From contig CAIOTF010000017.1 of NCBI GenBank assembly GCA_903861125.1, positions 310,001 through 374,000 on the forward strand: a stretch of DNA of 64,000 nucleotides. The letters run 5' to 3'. Made by a program: the position numbers and the translations under genes. Positions 26,650 to 35,676 of the stretch are shown here, in pieces. How positions within the stretch are numbered: position 1 is the stretch's first letter; each line of letters begins with the position of its first letter. Origin of the DNA: an uncultured Ignavibacteriota bacterium. GTDB lineage: Bacteria; Bacteroidota; Ignavibacteria; UBA10030; UBA8401. Below the pieces are notes generated by a model. The model worked only from the letters and a program-made list of their open reading frames with translations, had not been told where the DNA came from and ran no database searches.

Positions 26650-28881
26650 TTAGAATTTAAATTCGACGCCAAATGAAGGAATTATCGGAAGCAGTTTTAC
26701 ATTGGTTACTTCCACTGGATTTTTTGAATAATCGAAATTCTTGAACCAGATGTTTCTGTGCCAGATTCCGTACACATTGAAAATTTGAAAATACCAGCTT
26801 CCGTCAAGATTGAACATAGTGATTTTTTTATTGATGCTTAAATCCCACCGGTGATAGGGAAGCAGACGCTTGCTGTACAGCGGACCGGGTTCAATCCTTG
26901 TGTTTGAAGTTCCCGAAGAATAGTCGTTCCACATCCCGGCTGCCGGTGTATATGATTGTCCGGTGGCAAAGGTGAAGATATTGCTGATCTTCCAAAGCTC
27001 ATTAAATTGATAGTTTGTCGAAAGTGTAAGATCATGGCGACGGTCAAATTTCGGCATAAATTCTTTCCCGCCGTTCAAATCGTCGAACGTTCTATGTGTC
27101 CATGCAAGAGTATACCCGATCATACCGGTGAATTGACCGGCTTCTTTCTGGAGAAAGAATTCAACGCCGTATGATCTGCCTCTACCAACATAAAACAGCT
27201 GACTTACATCAAGCGTTTGGGTGATCTCACGTTTAAAAAGTAAAACTTCTTTATACATCTTGTAATACGTCTCAAGGGAGATTTTAAAATCCTCAAAGTA
27301 TTTTGTCTCATAGCCTAGTACAAAGTCAACGGAGCGGCTTGGATTCATCTTATCATTGATCGGCACCCAAATGTCGAATGGCGAAAATCCGTTATCGCTT
27401 CCGGCTGGCACTGCGTTCAAATACTGATAATACATGCCGGCTGCAAATTTTGCCATTGAATATTCGTCAATATTGTAGCGAGCATTAAAGCGCGGACCAA
27501 GAGTGATGTGTTTAGAAAGATCCTGATATTCCACACGCAGTCCGAATTGCGTCTTCCATCGTTCGTTGAATGTCCATTCATCCTGTCCGTAAAATGAGAT
27601 TTGTGCTGGCCGTTCCTTGAATTCATACGGCAATCCATCACCGCGTTGTATGTAGCGGATGTCATATTGCGACCACCATACGCCAAGTTTCAGCAAGTGA
27701 TCATTTGAGAGGAAAAAATCAACATCGCCACGCAGAGAATAGTCGTATACGCCGTTCTCCTGAGAAATTTCAACTCCGCCAAACTCTGCACCGATCTTTG
27801 CTTTATATTGACTATAGGATGCAGTGAAATTTGAAAAGAGGGTCTGGCTGAAAACATGGGTCCATTTCATCGCGCCGGTTCTGTTGCCCCAAAGCATATT
27901 CAATTGCAATTCATTATTCCCGATAGAATATGTAAGATCGTCATCACCGAAATATCCGACGAAGGATATTTTATCATCGGTACCAAAATCCTGATTCAAT
28001 TTTGCATTGGCATCATAAAAAAAATAGAGCGGAATTGCATTGTCTCCGGTATTAAGTCCGGCAAGCTTTACAAACTGATCAAAATAGGTTCTCCTGCCGG
28101 AGAGGAACCATGATCCATTGCCGATCGGTCCTTCACCGGTTACCCGCGTACTCAGCAGACTGATCGATGCTTTTCCATGCGTGGAAACACGGTCGCCGTC
28201 AATATTCGTCACATTCAATACTGAAGAAAGTCTTCCGCCGTATTCAGCAGGGAAGCCCCCTTTCATCAGGTCGATATCTTTGATCGCGTCGTTATTAAAT
28301 GTTGAAAATAATCCGAAAAGATGTGAAGGATTATATACAACTGTGCCGTCGAGCAGAATAAGATTCTGATCTGTACTCCCTCCGCGTATATTCAGCCCGC
28401 TGGATATTTCGGAAGTTGCTTTTACGCCGGGCATCATTTGCAGTGCACGAAAGACATCTGCTTCACCGATGGTCGGCATTTGAGCAATATCTTTTGCCTG
28501 CATTCTGATTCTTCCGGTCTGTGTGGATCGTTTTTCTTCATCCTTTTGAGCGTCGATAAGAACTTCCGATACTTGAACAGCCTTGTCGGTTAAATACACA
28601 TCATGAACAATTCCGGGATGATCAACGGTGCTTATCACAAAAGTGGTAGCCTGGTAACCCAGAAGCGATACCGAAACTTCAAATTCTCCTTCGGGGATAT
28701 AGGGAATGGCAAAGTATCCTTCAATGTTTGTTGCTGTACCTATTTTCAAATCTTTGATAGAAACGGTGGCATAGGGGAGTGATTCCTTATTAGTTTTGTC
28801 ACGGACAAAACCGCTAAGGGTTGCCTTTTGCTGGGACTGTGAGAATGCAACGATGAGAAAAATAAAAGAAAAGATTTTCAT
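26650..28881 (-). CDS. TonB-dependent outer membrane receptor with carboxypeptidase-regulatory-like N-domain
   Basis: 743 residues. Signal peptide (MKIFSFIFLIVAFSQSQ), a CarboxypepD_reg-like beta-sandwich (about 20-105, SGFVRDKTNKESLPYATVSI ... GYFAIPYIPEGEF), a plug domain (about 120-230) with LNIRGGSTDQNLILLDGTVVYNPSHLFG, then a beta-barrel ending in the aromatic FGVEFKF. This is the FecA/CirA-like class common in Bacteroidota, with a DUF4249 lipoprotein as partner. Substrate unknown; no neighbouring enzyme hints at it. A TATATTTA box lies at 28895-28902 on the minus strand, 13 nt before the start. Confidence 0.92.
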   Translation of the reverse strand: MKIFSFIFLIVAFSQSQQKATLSGFVRDKTNKESLPYATVSIKDLKIGTATNIEGYFAIPYIPEGEFEVSVSLLGYQATTFVISTVDHPGIVHDVYLTDKAVQVSEVLIDAQKDEEKRSTQTGRIRMQAKDIAQMPTIGEADVFRALQMMPGVKATSEISSGLNIRGGSTDQNLILLDGTVVYNPSHLFGLFSTFNNDAIKDIDLMKGGFPAEYGGRLSSVLNVTNIDGDRVSTHGKASISLLSTRVTGEGPIGNGSWFLSGRRTYFDQFVKLAGLNTGDNAIPLYFFYDANAKLNQDFGTDDKISFVGYFGDDDLTYSIGNNELQLNMLWGNRTGAMKWTHVFSQTLFSNFTASYSQYKAKIGAEFGGVEISQENGVYDYSLRGDVDFFLSNDHLLKLGVWWSQYDIRYIQRGDGLPYEFKERPAQISFYGQDEWTFNERWKTQFGLRVEYQDLSKHITLGPRFNARYNIDEYSMAKFAAGMYYQYLNAVPAGSDNGFSPFDIWVPINDKMNPSRSVDFVLGYETKYFEDFKISLETYYKMYKEVLLFKREITQTLDVSQLFYVGRGRSYGVEFFLQKEAGQFTGMIGYTLAWTHRTFDDLNGGKEFMPKFDRRHDLTLSTNYQFNELWKISNIFTFATGQSYTPAAGMWNDYSSGTSNTRIEPGPLYSKRLLPYHRWDLSINKKITMFNLDGSWYFQIFNVYGIWHRNIWFKNFDYSKNPVEVTNVKLLPIIPSFGVEFKF

Positions 28882-28894
28882 GGACTTTTTTTAA

Positions 28895-28902
28895 TAAATA
28901 TA
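28895..28902 (-). promoter_or_regulatory. Promoter -7 box TATATTTA for the TonB receptor operon
   Basis: On the minus strand the box is followed by 13 nt and the ATG. Its sequence is identical to the boxes of pdxH and xseA. Confidence 0.4.
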
Positions 28903-28987
28903 GATAAAAATTGAATAAGTATACGGCCCGATTGCCGGTGTAGTTACATGCAATCACTGTAACACCAAAACTTTATAAAAAGTGCAA

Positions 28988-29017
28988 TTGTAATTCGATC
29001 TTTTTTTCGTATATTTG
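28988..29017 (+). promoter_or_regulatory. Promoter of the tRNA-Ser genes (TTG-N19-TATATTTG)
   Basis: TTG at 28988-28990 and TATATTTG at 29010-29017 with 19 nt between, the canonical Bacteroidota arrangement. The tRNA starts 16 nt downstream. Confidence 0.7.
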
Positions 29018-29032
29018 CATCGTTATTCGACT

Positions 29033-29120
<88 letters not shown>

Positions 29121-29142
29121 AGTTCGATGCAGTATTTTCACC

Positions 29143-29173
29143 AAAACCTGAATCCACGATGATTCGGGTTTTT
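29143..29173 (+). terminator. Hairpin with T run between the two tRNA-Ser genes
   Basis: AAAACCTGAATC / GATTCGGGTTTT, 12-bp stem (one T-G pair), 6-nt loop, ending in five T. It may end part of the transcripts or serve tRNA processing, since the second tRNA-Ser has no separate promoter that I can see. Confidence 0.65.
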
Positions 29174-29188
29174 AAGTTTTCAAAAATA

Positions 29189-29275
29189 GGAGAGGTGTCT
29201 GAGTGGTTGAAAGAGCCAGTCTCGAAAACTGGAGTAGTCGCAAGGCTATCGAGGGTTCGAATCCCTCCCTCTCCG
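29189..29275 (+). tRNA. tRNA-Ser (anticodon CGA)
   Basis: 87 nt with a long variable arm. Acceptor identical to the neighbouring tRNA-Ser (GGAGAGG / CCTCTCC); anticodon stem CCAGT/ACTGG with loop CTCGAAA; T arm GAGGG TTCGAAT CCCTC. Confidence 0.94.
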
Positions 29276-29421
29276 CATGATTTTTTTGATCACTACTTCC
29301 GACCGGTAGAATCTCCGTTTTTCAATTCTTTGTTTTTGCATATATTTCGTATGAGGGGAACAATCACCAGTCGTCCTGCGTTACAAACACCAGTTCATTT
29401 ATACCATTAAGGAGAAAACAC

Positions 29422-29886
29422 ATGGCAATTACCGTAGGTCAAAAAGCACCGGACTTTACATTAGCAGATGCATTTCGTAAACCGGTAACATTATCAGATT
29501 TTGCAGGAAAAAAAGTTGTCGTATTTTTCTATCCCGGCGCATTCACGGCGGTGTGTGAAAAAGAAATGTGCACGATCCGTGACGCTATGGCGGACTTTGA
29601 TTCCGGTGGAGTACAAGTGTTGGGAATTAGCGTTGACGCACCGGCCGCTAACAAGGCGTTTGCAGATAAAAACGGTCTGAAGTTTCCACTACTAAGCGAT
29701 TATACCCGGTATGTTTCAGCGCAATACTGCGGATTAGTGAATAACTTTGGAGGACTTATCGGCCTTACTACGTCGAATCGTGCGGCATACGTGATCGATG
29801 GATCGGGAACTGTTATGTTTGCATGGGTTTCGGAAAATCCGGGTATCGAACCTCCATACGACGAAGTTAAAAAAGCACTCGCATAG
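29422..29886 (+). CDS. Peroxiredoxin (AhpC/TSA, Prx5/AhpE-like)
   Basis: 154 residues. Reduces hydroperoxides through a peroxidatic cysteine in VFFYPGAFTAVCEKEMC, matching P-x-x-x-T-x-x-C; a second cysteine follows five residues later and one more sits at QYCGLV. N-terminal GQKAPDFTLADAF is the usual redoxin start. AAGGAG lies 10 nt upstream of the ATG. First gene of a tight run continuing through a second peroxiredoxin, pterin genes and two dehydrogenases. Confidence 0.92.
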   Translation: MAITVGQKAPDFTLADAFRKPVTLSDFAGKKVVVFFYPGAFTAVCEKEMCTIRDAMADFDSGGVQVLGISVDAPAANKAFADKNGLKFPLLSDYTRYVSAQYCGLVNNFGGLIGLTTSNRAAYVIDGSGTVMFAWVSENPGIEPPYDEVKKALA

Positions 29887-29902
29887 TCAGGGAAATATTT
29901 TT

Positions 29903-30367
29903 ATGACGCAATTAGTAATTGGTGTGAAGGCACCGAATTTTTCTCTTCTTGCACAAGACGGTAAGAAATATTCTTTGAAAGATTTCAAAGGAAAGAAAAT
30001 TGTTTTGTATTTCTACCCTAAAGATGATACCTCCGGCTGCACGAAAGAAGCATGTTCTTTTAGGGATAATCTTTCTGCAATAAAGAAAAAAGGGGCCATT
30101 GTTCTTGGTGTGAGTCCCGATGCCGTAAAATCTCACGAAAAATTTTCAACCAAGTACGATCTTAATTTTTCCATCTTGTCCGACGAAAGTAAAATAATGC
30201 TGACGGAGTACGGAGTGTGGCAGGAAAAAAGTATGTACGGCAGGAAATACATGGGGGTAGTACGGACAACATTCATTATTGATGAAAAAGGGAAAATCAC
30301 GCACGTATTTTCCAAAGTGAAAGTAGACGGCCACACCGAAGAAATATTAACGGCATTGTCGGAATAA
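29903..30367 (+). CDS. bcp: Thioredoxin-dependent thiol peroxidase (Bcp/PrxQ)
   Basis: 154 residues. The frame is open further upstream, but the ATG at 29903 gives the standard Bcp N-terminus (MTQLVIGVKAPNFSLLAQDG) and avoids overlap with the preceding gene. The active site YFYPKDDTSGCTKEACSFRD has both cysteines of the PrxQ C-x4-C pair, and WQEKSMYGRKYMGVVRTTFIID is diagnostic of Bcp. Its stop overlaps the next start (TAATG), so it is translationally coupled to the pterin synthase. Confidence 0.95.
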   Translation: MTQLVIGVKAPNFSLLAQDGKKYSLKDFKGKKIVLYFYPKDDTSGCTKEACSFRDNLSAIKKKGAIVLGVSPDAVKSHEKFSTKYDLNFSILSDESKIMLTEYGVWQEKSMYGRKYMGVVRTTFIIDEKGKITHVFSKVKVDGHTEEILTALSE

Positions 30368-30780
30368 TGGGAATAGTGTATGTATATCGCAGGGCTCATT
30401 TCAGTGCATCCCATCGGCTGTTTGATCAGGCGTTAAGTGATGAACAGAACGCGGAGATATTCGGAGCATGTTCAAATCCTAACGGACACGGACACAACTA
30501 TTACATAGAGGTATGCGTTGCTGGAATGCCGGCTGCAAAAACGGGATTTGTTATAGACCTGAAGAAAGTGAAAAAGATTCTCGAAGAAAAATTTTTAGAC
30601 AAGGTGGACCACAAAAACCTTAATGTCGATGTCGATTTTATGAAGGGAATCAATCCGACAACGGAAAATATTGCTGTTGCTGCCTGGAAACAGATTGCAT
30701 CACACATTTCGGAAGGGAAGTTGTACTCGGTGCGAATCTATGAAACAGAGAATAATTTTGTGGAATACAGAGGAGATTGA
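30367..30780 (+). CDS. 6-pyruvoyl-tetrahydropterin synthase-like enzyme (PTPS/QueD superfamily)
   Basis: 137 residues. Zinc ligands are His16 (FSASHR), His41 and His43 (NGHGHNY). The segment [14 protein letters not shown], with Cys35, and [10 protein letters not shown], with the Asp81-His82 pair, closely follow animal 6-pyruvoyl-tetrahydropterin synthase ([20 protein letters not shown]) rather than the shorter QueD pattern C-x-x-x-HGH. [11 protein letters not shown] and the terminal [10 protein letters not shown] also fit. It converts dihydroneopterin triphosphate to 6-pyruvoyl-tetrahydropterin in tetrahydrobiopterin synthesis; QueD activity cannot be excluded. Followed directly by folE and two SDR genes, which supply the preceding and possibly the following steps. 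Confidence 0.85.
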   Translation: MGIVYVYRRAHFSASHRLFDQALSDEQNAEIFGACSNPNGHGHNYYIEVCVAGMPAAKTGFVIDLKKVKKILEEKFLDKVDHKNLNVDVDFMKGINPTTENIAVAAWKQIASHISEGKLYSVRIYETENNFVEYRGD

Positions 30781-30782
30781 TT

Positions 30783-31373
30783 TTGGCCAAAGATAAATCG
30801 TCAAGCGCTGCAACTGTCCGATTGGAAAATCTGGTATTGGAACAGTTGAAACTGATCGGCGAAGATACGAAGAGGGAGGGGTTGATCAAAACTCCTCACC
30901 GTGTAGCAAAATCTTTGCAGTTCCTTACTAAAGGGTACACCGAAAATGTGAAGACAATATTAAACGGAGCCATCTTCAAAGAGGATTACAAAGAGATGGT
31001 AATTGTTAAGGACATTGATTATTTTTCAATGTGTGAACATCATCTGCTGCCGTTTTATGGAAAAATTCACATCGCATATATACCGAACGGTAAAATTGTC
31101 GGTTTAAGCAAAATTCCCCGTCTTGTGGATATGTTCGCACGACGGCTGCAGGTGCAAGAGAGAATGACCCGGCAAATTGCAAACACACTTTATGAAGTTC
31201 TGGAGCCCGAAGGAGTTGCTGTTGTGTGCGAAGGAAAGCATATGTGTATGATGATGCGCGGGGTGGAGAAACAGCATTCATTGGCAACCACCAGCGCCAT
31301 GCTTGGTGTTTTTCAGAATAATATCAAGACAAGAACAGAATTTTTAACTCTGATTACAAATAAACTTTCGTAA
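30783..31373 (+). CDS. folE: GTP cyclohydrolase I
   Basis: 196 residues from a TTG start. AGGAG at 30771-30775 lies 7 nt before the TTG at 30783, but only 1 nt before the alternative TTG at 30777, so 30783 is preferred. It makes dihydroneopterin triphosphate from GTP. Signatures: [20 protein letters not shown] (zinc Cys and His), [22 protein letters not shown], and [13 protein letters not shown] with the second zinc Cys. Placement after PTPS links it to biopterin-type as well as folate synthesis. Confidence 0.95.
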   Translation: MAKDKSSSAATVRLENLVLEQLKLIGEDTKREGLIKTPHRVAKSLQFLTKGYTENVKTILNGAIFKEDYKEMVIVKDIDYFSMCEHHLLPFYGKIHIAYIPNGKIVGLSKIPRLVDMFARRLQVQERMTRQIANTLYEVLEPEGVAVVCEGKHMCMMMRGVEKQHSLATTSAMLGVFQNNIKTRTEFLTLITNKLS

Positions 31374-31376
31374 CGC

Positions 31377-32105
31377 ATGATCGAATTAGAAAAAAATTAT
31401 GTGCCGGTTGTTTGGGTTACCGGTGCTACTAAAGGAATCGGACTTGCGATCGCCAATGCGTTTGCGGTTATCGGTTGCAAGATAATTCTAAGCGGCAGAA
31501 ATAAATCCCAGTTGGAAATTAATGCCGGTAAGATCATCGATCAGGGCGGATATGCGCTTCCGTTGGCATGTGATATCACATCTGAAATCAGCGTACGCTC
31601 TGCAATGGCCACAATCACAAAAAAAGTAGGTGGTGTTGATATTCTGGTGAATAACGCCGGTGTTACAGTGTTCGAATCGTTTGAAAAAACGACCGTAAAA
31701 GAGTTCGACCAGATTGTTGATACCAATCTCCGCGGCTATTTTTTGTGTACGAAAGCTGTCCTTACATCTATGCTGAAACAGAAGAAAGGATATATTTTCA
31801 ACATTCATTCTGTTGCGGCAATAACAACGTTTAATAATTCCTCTGTCTATTCAGCCTCTAAAGCAGGTGCTTTAGCGCTTTCCAAATGTCTTAGAGCTGA
31901 AGTGCGAAAAAAAGGGATCCGTGTCATCGACATTCTTCCCGGTGCAGTTGAGACCGACATGTGGGATAAGCCGACACGCCGTAAATTTCATGCGAAAATG
32001 ATTCAGCCGGAAGATGTTGCCGATGCCGTTGTTTCAATCTTCTGCCAACCGCAGCGGATGACTACTGATGAAATTGTTTTGCGTCCCGTAGAAGGCGATC
32101 TGTAA
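31377..32105 (+). CDS. Short-chain dehydrogenase/reductase (first of a tandem pair)
   Basis: 242 residues. Classical SDR: cofactor loop TGATKGIG, NNAG in VDILVNNAG, catalytic Ser region NIHSVAA, and YSASK (Tyr and Lys). The N-terminal GRN after the second strand suggests NADP preference. Function cannot be read from the sequence alone; the position after PTPS and folE makes a sepiapterin-reductase-like role in pterin reduction plausible. It resembles the next gene and the two probably arose by duplication. Begins 3 bp after folE and its stop overlaps the next start. Confidence 0.85.
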   Translation: MIELEKNYVPVVWVTGATKGIGLAIANAFAVIGCKIILSGRNKSQLEINAGKIIDQGGYALPLACDITSEISVRSAMATITKKVGGVDILVNNAGVTVFESFEKTTVKEFDQIVDTNLRGYFLCTKAVLTSMLKQKKGYIFNIHSVAAITTFNNSSVYSASKAGALALSKCLRAEVRKKGIRVIDILPGAVETDMWDKPTRRKFHAKMIQPEDVADAVVSIFCQPQRMTTDEIVLRPVEGDL

Positions 32106-32812
32106 TGGAGTTAAAAGGTCTGACAGCGATAGTCACCGGTGCAAGCAAGGGAATAGGAAGAGCCATCGCGTTAACCCTTTCCACGCACGGTGTGAATGTA
32201 GTACTTGCTGCGCGATCAGCTGACATGTTAGCCGGAATTCAAAAACAAATTTCAAATTCCGGCGGTTCTTCAATTGCTATCCCGACGGATGTTACTTCCG
32301 AAAGTTCTGTACAAAACCTTATTAATGAAACGATCGTAAAATTCGGTACTGTAGACATTCTTATCAACAATGCCGGTGTAGGCAAGTTTTCCAACGTTGT
32401 TGATATGAAAACAGAAGAGTACGATAGAATGATGGATGTAAACCTGAAGGGGGTCTTTTTGTGCAGCCGAGCTGTTCTTCCCGCGATGATCAAGCAGCAA
32501 AAAGGAGAGATCATCAATATAGCTTCATTGGCCGGAAAGAATTCATTCGCAGGAGGTTCTGTGTATTCTGCATCAAAATGGGGATTGATCGGATTTGCAC
32601 GGTCGCTGATGCTGGAAGTTCGCGACCATAATATCCGCGTAGTTACAATTTCACCCGGATCGGTGAATACACATTTTGCCGATAAGGAAACTAATGAACC
32701 ACAGATTATTCAGCCGCAGGATGTAGCTGATACCGTTTTGTTTGCCCTGAATATGCCATCGCGGGTGAATGTCAGTGAAATTGATATTCGTCCTGCTAAA
32801 AAGCCGAGATAA
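32105..32812 (+). CDS. Short-chain dehydrogenase/reductase (second of a tandem pair)
   Basis: 235 residues. TGASKGIGRA cofactor loop, NNAGVGKF, NIASLAGKN with the catalytic Ser, and YSASK. AARS after strand two fits NADP binding. FabG- or sepiapterin-reductase-like by general pattern; no specific substrate signature is recognised. Coupled to the previous SDR by a TAATG overlap and last in the peroxiredoxin-pterin operon. Confidence 0.85.
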   Translation: MELKGLTAIVTGASKGIGRAIALTLSTHGVNVVLAARSADMLAGIQKQISNSGGSSIAIPTDVTSESSVQNLINETIVKFGTVDILINNAGVGKFSNVVDMKTEEYDRMMDVNLKGVFLCSRAVLPAMIKQQKGEIINIASLAGKNSFAGGSVYSASKWGLIGFARSLMLEVRDHNIRVVTISPGSVNTHFADKETNEPQIIQPQDVADTVLFALNMPSRVNVSEIDIRPAKKPR

Positions 32813-32844
32813 TATTCCACTCTTGATACTGCTTTAAAATAAAA

Positions 32845-32880
32845 ATAGGCCAATCATCGTTTACACGACGTTTGGCCTAT
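32845..32880 (-). terminator. Hairpin between convergent SDR and Spy-like genes
   Basis: ATAGGCCAA / TTGGCCTAT outer stem (9 bp) plus an inner CGT/ACG pair. An A-rich run on the plus-strand left side gives a T-rich tail on the minus strand, so it best serves the minus-strand gene, while it may also slow plus-strand transcription. Confidence 0.6.
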
Positions 32881-32894
32881 CATACAAATCGATA

Positions 32895-33422
32895 TTACTC
32901 TTTGTTAATTTTCTTTTCGATCTTGATTTCCATTTGCTGTGGCATATCGTCGTCACCTTGCAATCCATGCATCATTGGTCTCTGCATGCGTCCGCGTTTC
33001 GGTTCTGGCATGCAACCGGGCATATCGCCTTTGCTGTTTTGCATATGCCGCAACATCATGCCTTTCCAGATTTTTTGCTGGTCAGCATTCAGGACCTTGT
33101 TCTTTTCTGACCATGCATTGAGATGATTCATGCGAAGAGCAATTTGCTGTGTGGCGATTTCTTTCATTTTATTTTCGATCGCAGCTTTATCAAGTGTTTC
33201 TGCGGTCATTAATCGGTGCATTTCTAGTTTCAGCGTTGCAAGTTTTGCACCCAGTTCGATCTGTTTCTTTTTCATATCGAACGTGCTCTTTTCGAACTGT
33301 TCCTGCTGTGTGTCTGTCAGATTGAGTTTCTTTAGCATCATTCGTTGTGGATCAGGCTGACTGAACAGCGATGAAGCGGCAAAGAAAACGAGAACTGCAA
33401 ATATCGACAATGTGTTCTTCAT
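32895..33422 (-). CDS. Spy/CpxP-like periplasmic protein with LTxxQ-type motif
   Basis: 175 residues from the ATG at 33422, which begins a clean signal peptide (MKNTLSIFAVLVFFAASSLFSQ); a longer open frame upstream is unlikely because it overlaps the divergent gene. The mature part is helical: LNLTDTQQEQFEKSTFDMKKKQIELGAKLATLKLEM, then LNADQQKIW near the end of the domain, the two LTxxQ-like repeats of Spy/CpxP/heavy-metal-resistance proteins. The C-terminus is rich in Met, His and Cys (GCMPEPKRGRMQRPMMHG), which could bind metal. A chaperone or metal-sensing role is inferred. Confidence 0.8.
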   Translation of the reverse strand: MKNTLSIFAVLVFFAASSLFSQPDPQRMMLKKLNLTDTQQEQFEKSTFDMKKKQIELGAKLATLKLEMHRLMTAETLDKAAIENKMKEIATQQIALRMNHLNAWSEKNKVLNADQQKIWKGMMLRHMQNSKGDMPGCMPEPKRGRMQRPMMHGLQGDDDMPQQMEIKIEKKINKE

Positions 33423-33546
33423 AACGGCCTCTTGGTTAATTGTGAAAGTGTTTTGGGTCAATGTTTTCATGGATTTGGACACAATGGACGAAAGAAAGTT
33501 TAACATTGAATTGCATGCAACCTTTTTTTATTATAGAGGCATACAC

Positions 33547-35676
33547 GTGACAAACAAAAAACTCTACATATATACCGCCGTCATCATAGCATTTACCCAT
33601 TCCGGATGTGCTGTTTACGAGCCTTTTGCTGATTTTACAAAACAGCGATACACGAACGCAATATCCTATTTTAATACCTTTTACAACGCACAACGTCAAT
33701 TCAACGAAGCAGAAGATGAAGTGCTGAAAGCACGAAGGGATTATTTGGAGAAGGGTGCAGTAAATCTTACATTTGCCATTCCTGCATCTGCCCGCCAAAA
33801 ATTTCAAACGTCCATAGAAAAGAACTCAAAAGTTCTGACATTCTATTCGGATTCAAAATGGGTTGACGATGCGCTGATGATGATCGGCAAAGCATATTTT
33901 TATATGGAGGATGATGTGCGTGCGGAACGAAAGTTCCAGGAATTGGCAGTGCAGTTTCCTCACAGTGACCTGTTCTTTGAATCACAATTATGGCTCGGAA
34001 AAAGTTTTATGCGTCAGAAAAAAACGGAGCAGGGGATTAAGCAGCTGGAAGATGTTTTTGTGAAAACGGTCGATCTGGATAATACCATCGCAGGGCAATC
34101 GGCATTTGAATTAGCTCAGTACTATTTTGCACAAGGCGATTTTACTCTTGCTGAACAGCATTATTCGCAGGCCGTGAAGCTTTTAAGAGATGATGAAATT
34201 AAGACGCAGTTGTACTTTCAGATCGGGAAATGCTTCAGCGAATTACAACAGATAGAAAAGGCGCAACAGGCATATACCAACGCTGCAGATATTTCTCCGA
34301 TCTATACATTTAAGTTTCAGGCTATTCTGCAGTTGTATAAATCGTATACCTTTGAAAAAAAATATGATGAAGCATTAAACGGATTGAACGAAATGCTTTC
34401 CGATACAAAGAACAAGGAATTTTTCGGAATCATTCATTTTGAAATTGCAAACGTGCTAATGATACAGGGAAACACGAAAGAGGCGGTGCTGAAATACACC
34501 TATGTCGATACGGCATTTGCCCGATCCGAAGAGGCGGCGAGGTCATATTTTATTCTCGGCAAATATTTTGAGAATAAGGAATTGAATTATGATTCTGCAC
34601 GCGTTCTGTATGGTAAAGCACGGACAGAATATGCGGCATCCGAAATCACCAAAGATGCTGCAGAGCGGTCCGACATTTTCAATAAATATGATCTTTTGAA
34701 AAAAGATCTCATTCGTTTTGATTCGCTGTATTCTAACGCAATTGCCGCAAAAGCTCAGTTGGACTCATCGAGTGTGACGAGTCCGCAGGATTCTATTACT
34801 GTAAAAGATACGTTGACCGTCAAAGAAGATACAAAAGCAAAAAAAATGACGAAAACCGGCAAACCGGAAATTAAGAAAGATTCTATTATTGCTATCGATT
34901 CAACGAAGATAAAAGAACGGATCACCCGCATTCTTGCTCAGAAGGTATTGATTGATTCGCTTCAGCGTTCAATCATTAGAACTAAGTTTGAACTTGGCGG
35001 ATTATTTTATCTTGAAATTCAACAGCCTGATTCCGCTCTTTCATGGTTCACTCATGTTGTTGAGATATATCCAAAAAGCCAATTCGCTCCTCGTGCTCTC
35101 TACTCTATCGCAGAAATATTCCGAAGCGTAAAGAAAAAACAGCGCTCGGAACTGGATTCGCTGTATCAAAAAATTATTACTACGTATCCGGAATCTCCCT
35201 ATGCCAACGAAGCGCGGAAAAACGTAGGATTACCGGTTATTGTAGCTGAAAAAGATTCTGCACAGGACCTGTTCGAAATTGCCGAAAAGTTGTCCGAAAA
35301 CAAAAAATATGAAGCGGCAATTACTGCGTATAAACAAATTGAAATAAAACATCCTGCCTCGCCGTTTTCAGCAAAAGCATTATACAGTGCCGGCTGGCAT
35401 TATGAGAACTCACTTCTAAGAAATGACAGTGCTGTTGCTGTCTACAAGCGTCTGATTGCCAAATATCCCGTTTCTCAGTATGCAGCTGCGGCCCGTCCTA
35501 AAGTCCTTGAATATGACAACGAAGCGAAGAGAATTGAGCAGGAAAAACAGCAGGCGCTTGAAGCACAAAAACTAAAAGAACAGCAGGAAAAAGATGCTAA
35601 AGCTGCAAAAGAAAAAATTCAGGAGCAGGCTCCCGCTGCAACCGATTCACTTTCTACTCCGAAAAATAAATTATGA
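33547..35676 (+). CDS. Large TPR-repeat lipoprotein (PorW/SprE- or BamD-like)
   Basis: 709 residues from a GTG start at 33547, chosen because it opens a lipoprotein signal (MTNKKLYIYTAVIIAFTHSGC, lipid Cys21). The frame is open to 33412, but that part overlaps the divergent gene and has no signal-peptide character. The body is mostly TPR helices, e.g. ALMMIGKAYFYMEDDVRAERKFQELAVQFP and ELAQYYFAQGDFTLAEQHYSQAVKLL. A Lys/Asp/Thr-rich linker lies near 34790-34880, with further TPRs after it and a charged coiled tail (EQEKQQALEAQKLKEQQEKD). The N-terminal YFNTFYNAQRQFNEAE recalls type IX secretion lipoproteins PorW/SprE; this is tentative. Overlaps pyrK by 4 bp. Confidence 0.75.
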   Translation: MTNKKLYIYTAVIIAFTHSGCAVYEPFADFTKQRYTNAISYFNTFYNAQRQFNEAEDEVLKARRDYLEKGAVNLTFAIPASARQKFQTSIEKNSKVLTFYSDSKWVDDALMMIGKAYFYMEDDVRAERKFQELAVQFPHSDLFFESQLWLGKSFMRQKKTEQGIKQLEDVFVKTVDLDNTIAGQSAFELAQYYFAQGDFTLAEQHYSQAVKLLRDDEIKTQLYFQIGKCFSELQQIEKAQQAYTNAADISPIYTFKFQAILQLYKSYTFEKKYDEALNGLNEMLSDTKNKEFFGIIHFEIANVLMIQGNTKEAVLKYTYVDTAFARSEEAARSYFILGKYFENKELNYDSARVLYGKARTEYAASEITKDAAERSDIFNKYDLLKKDLIRFDSLYSNAIAAKAQLDSSSVTSPQDSITVKDTLTVKEDTKAKKMTKTGKPEIKKDSIIAIDSTKIKERITRILAQKVLIDSLQRSIIRTKFELGGLFYLEIQQPDSALSWFTHVVEIYPKSQFAPRALYSIAEIFRSVKKKQRSELDSLYQKIITTYPESPYANEARKNVGLPVIVAEKDSAQDLFEIAEKLSENKKYEAAITAYKQIEIKHPASPFSAKALYSAGWHYENSLLRNDSAVAVYKRLIAKYPVSQYAAAARPKVLEYDNEAKRIEQEKQQALEAQKLKEQQEKDAKAAKEKIQEQAPAATDSLSTPKNKL

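Noticed and set aside
33412-33546. 45-residue N-terminal extension of the TPR lipoprotein
   Set aside because: It overlaps the divergent Spy-like gene start and lacks signal-peptide features, while the GTG at 33547 opens a proper lipoprotein signal.
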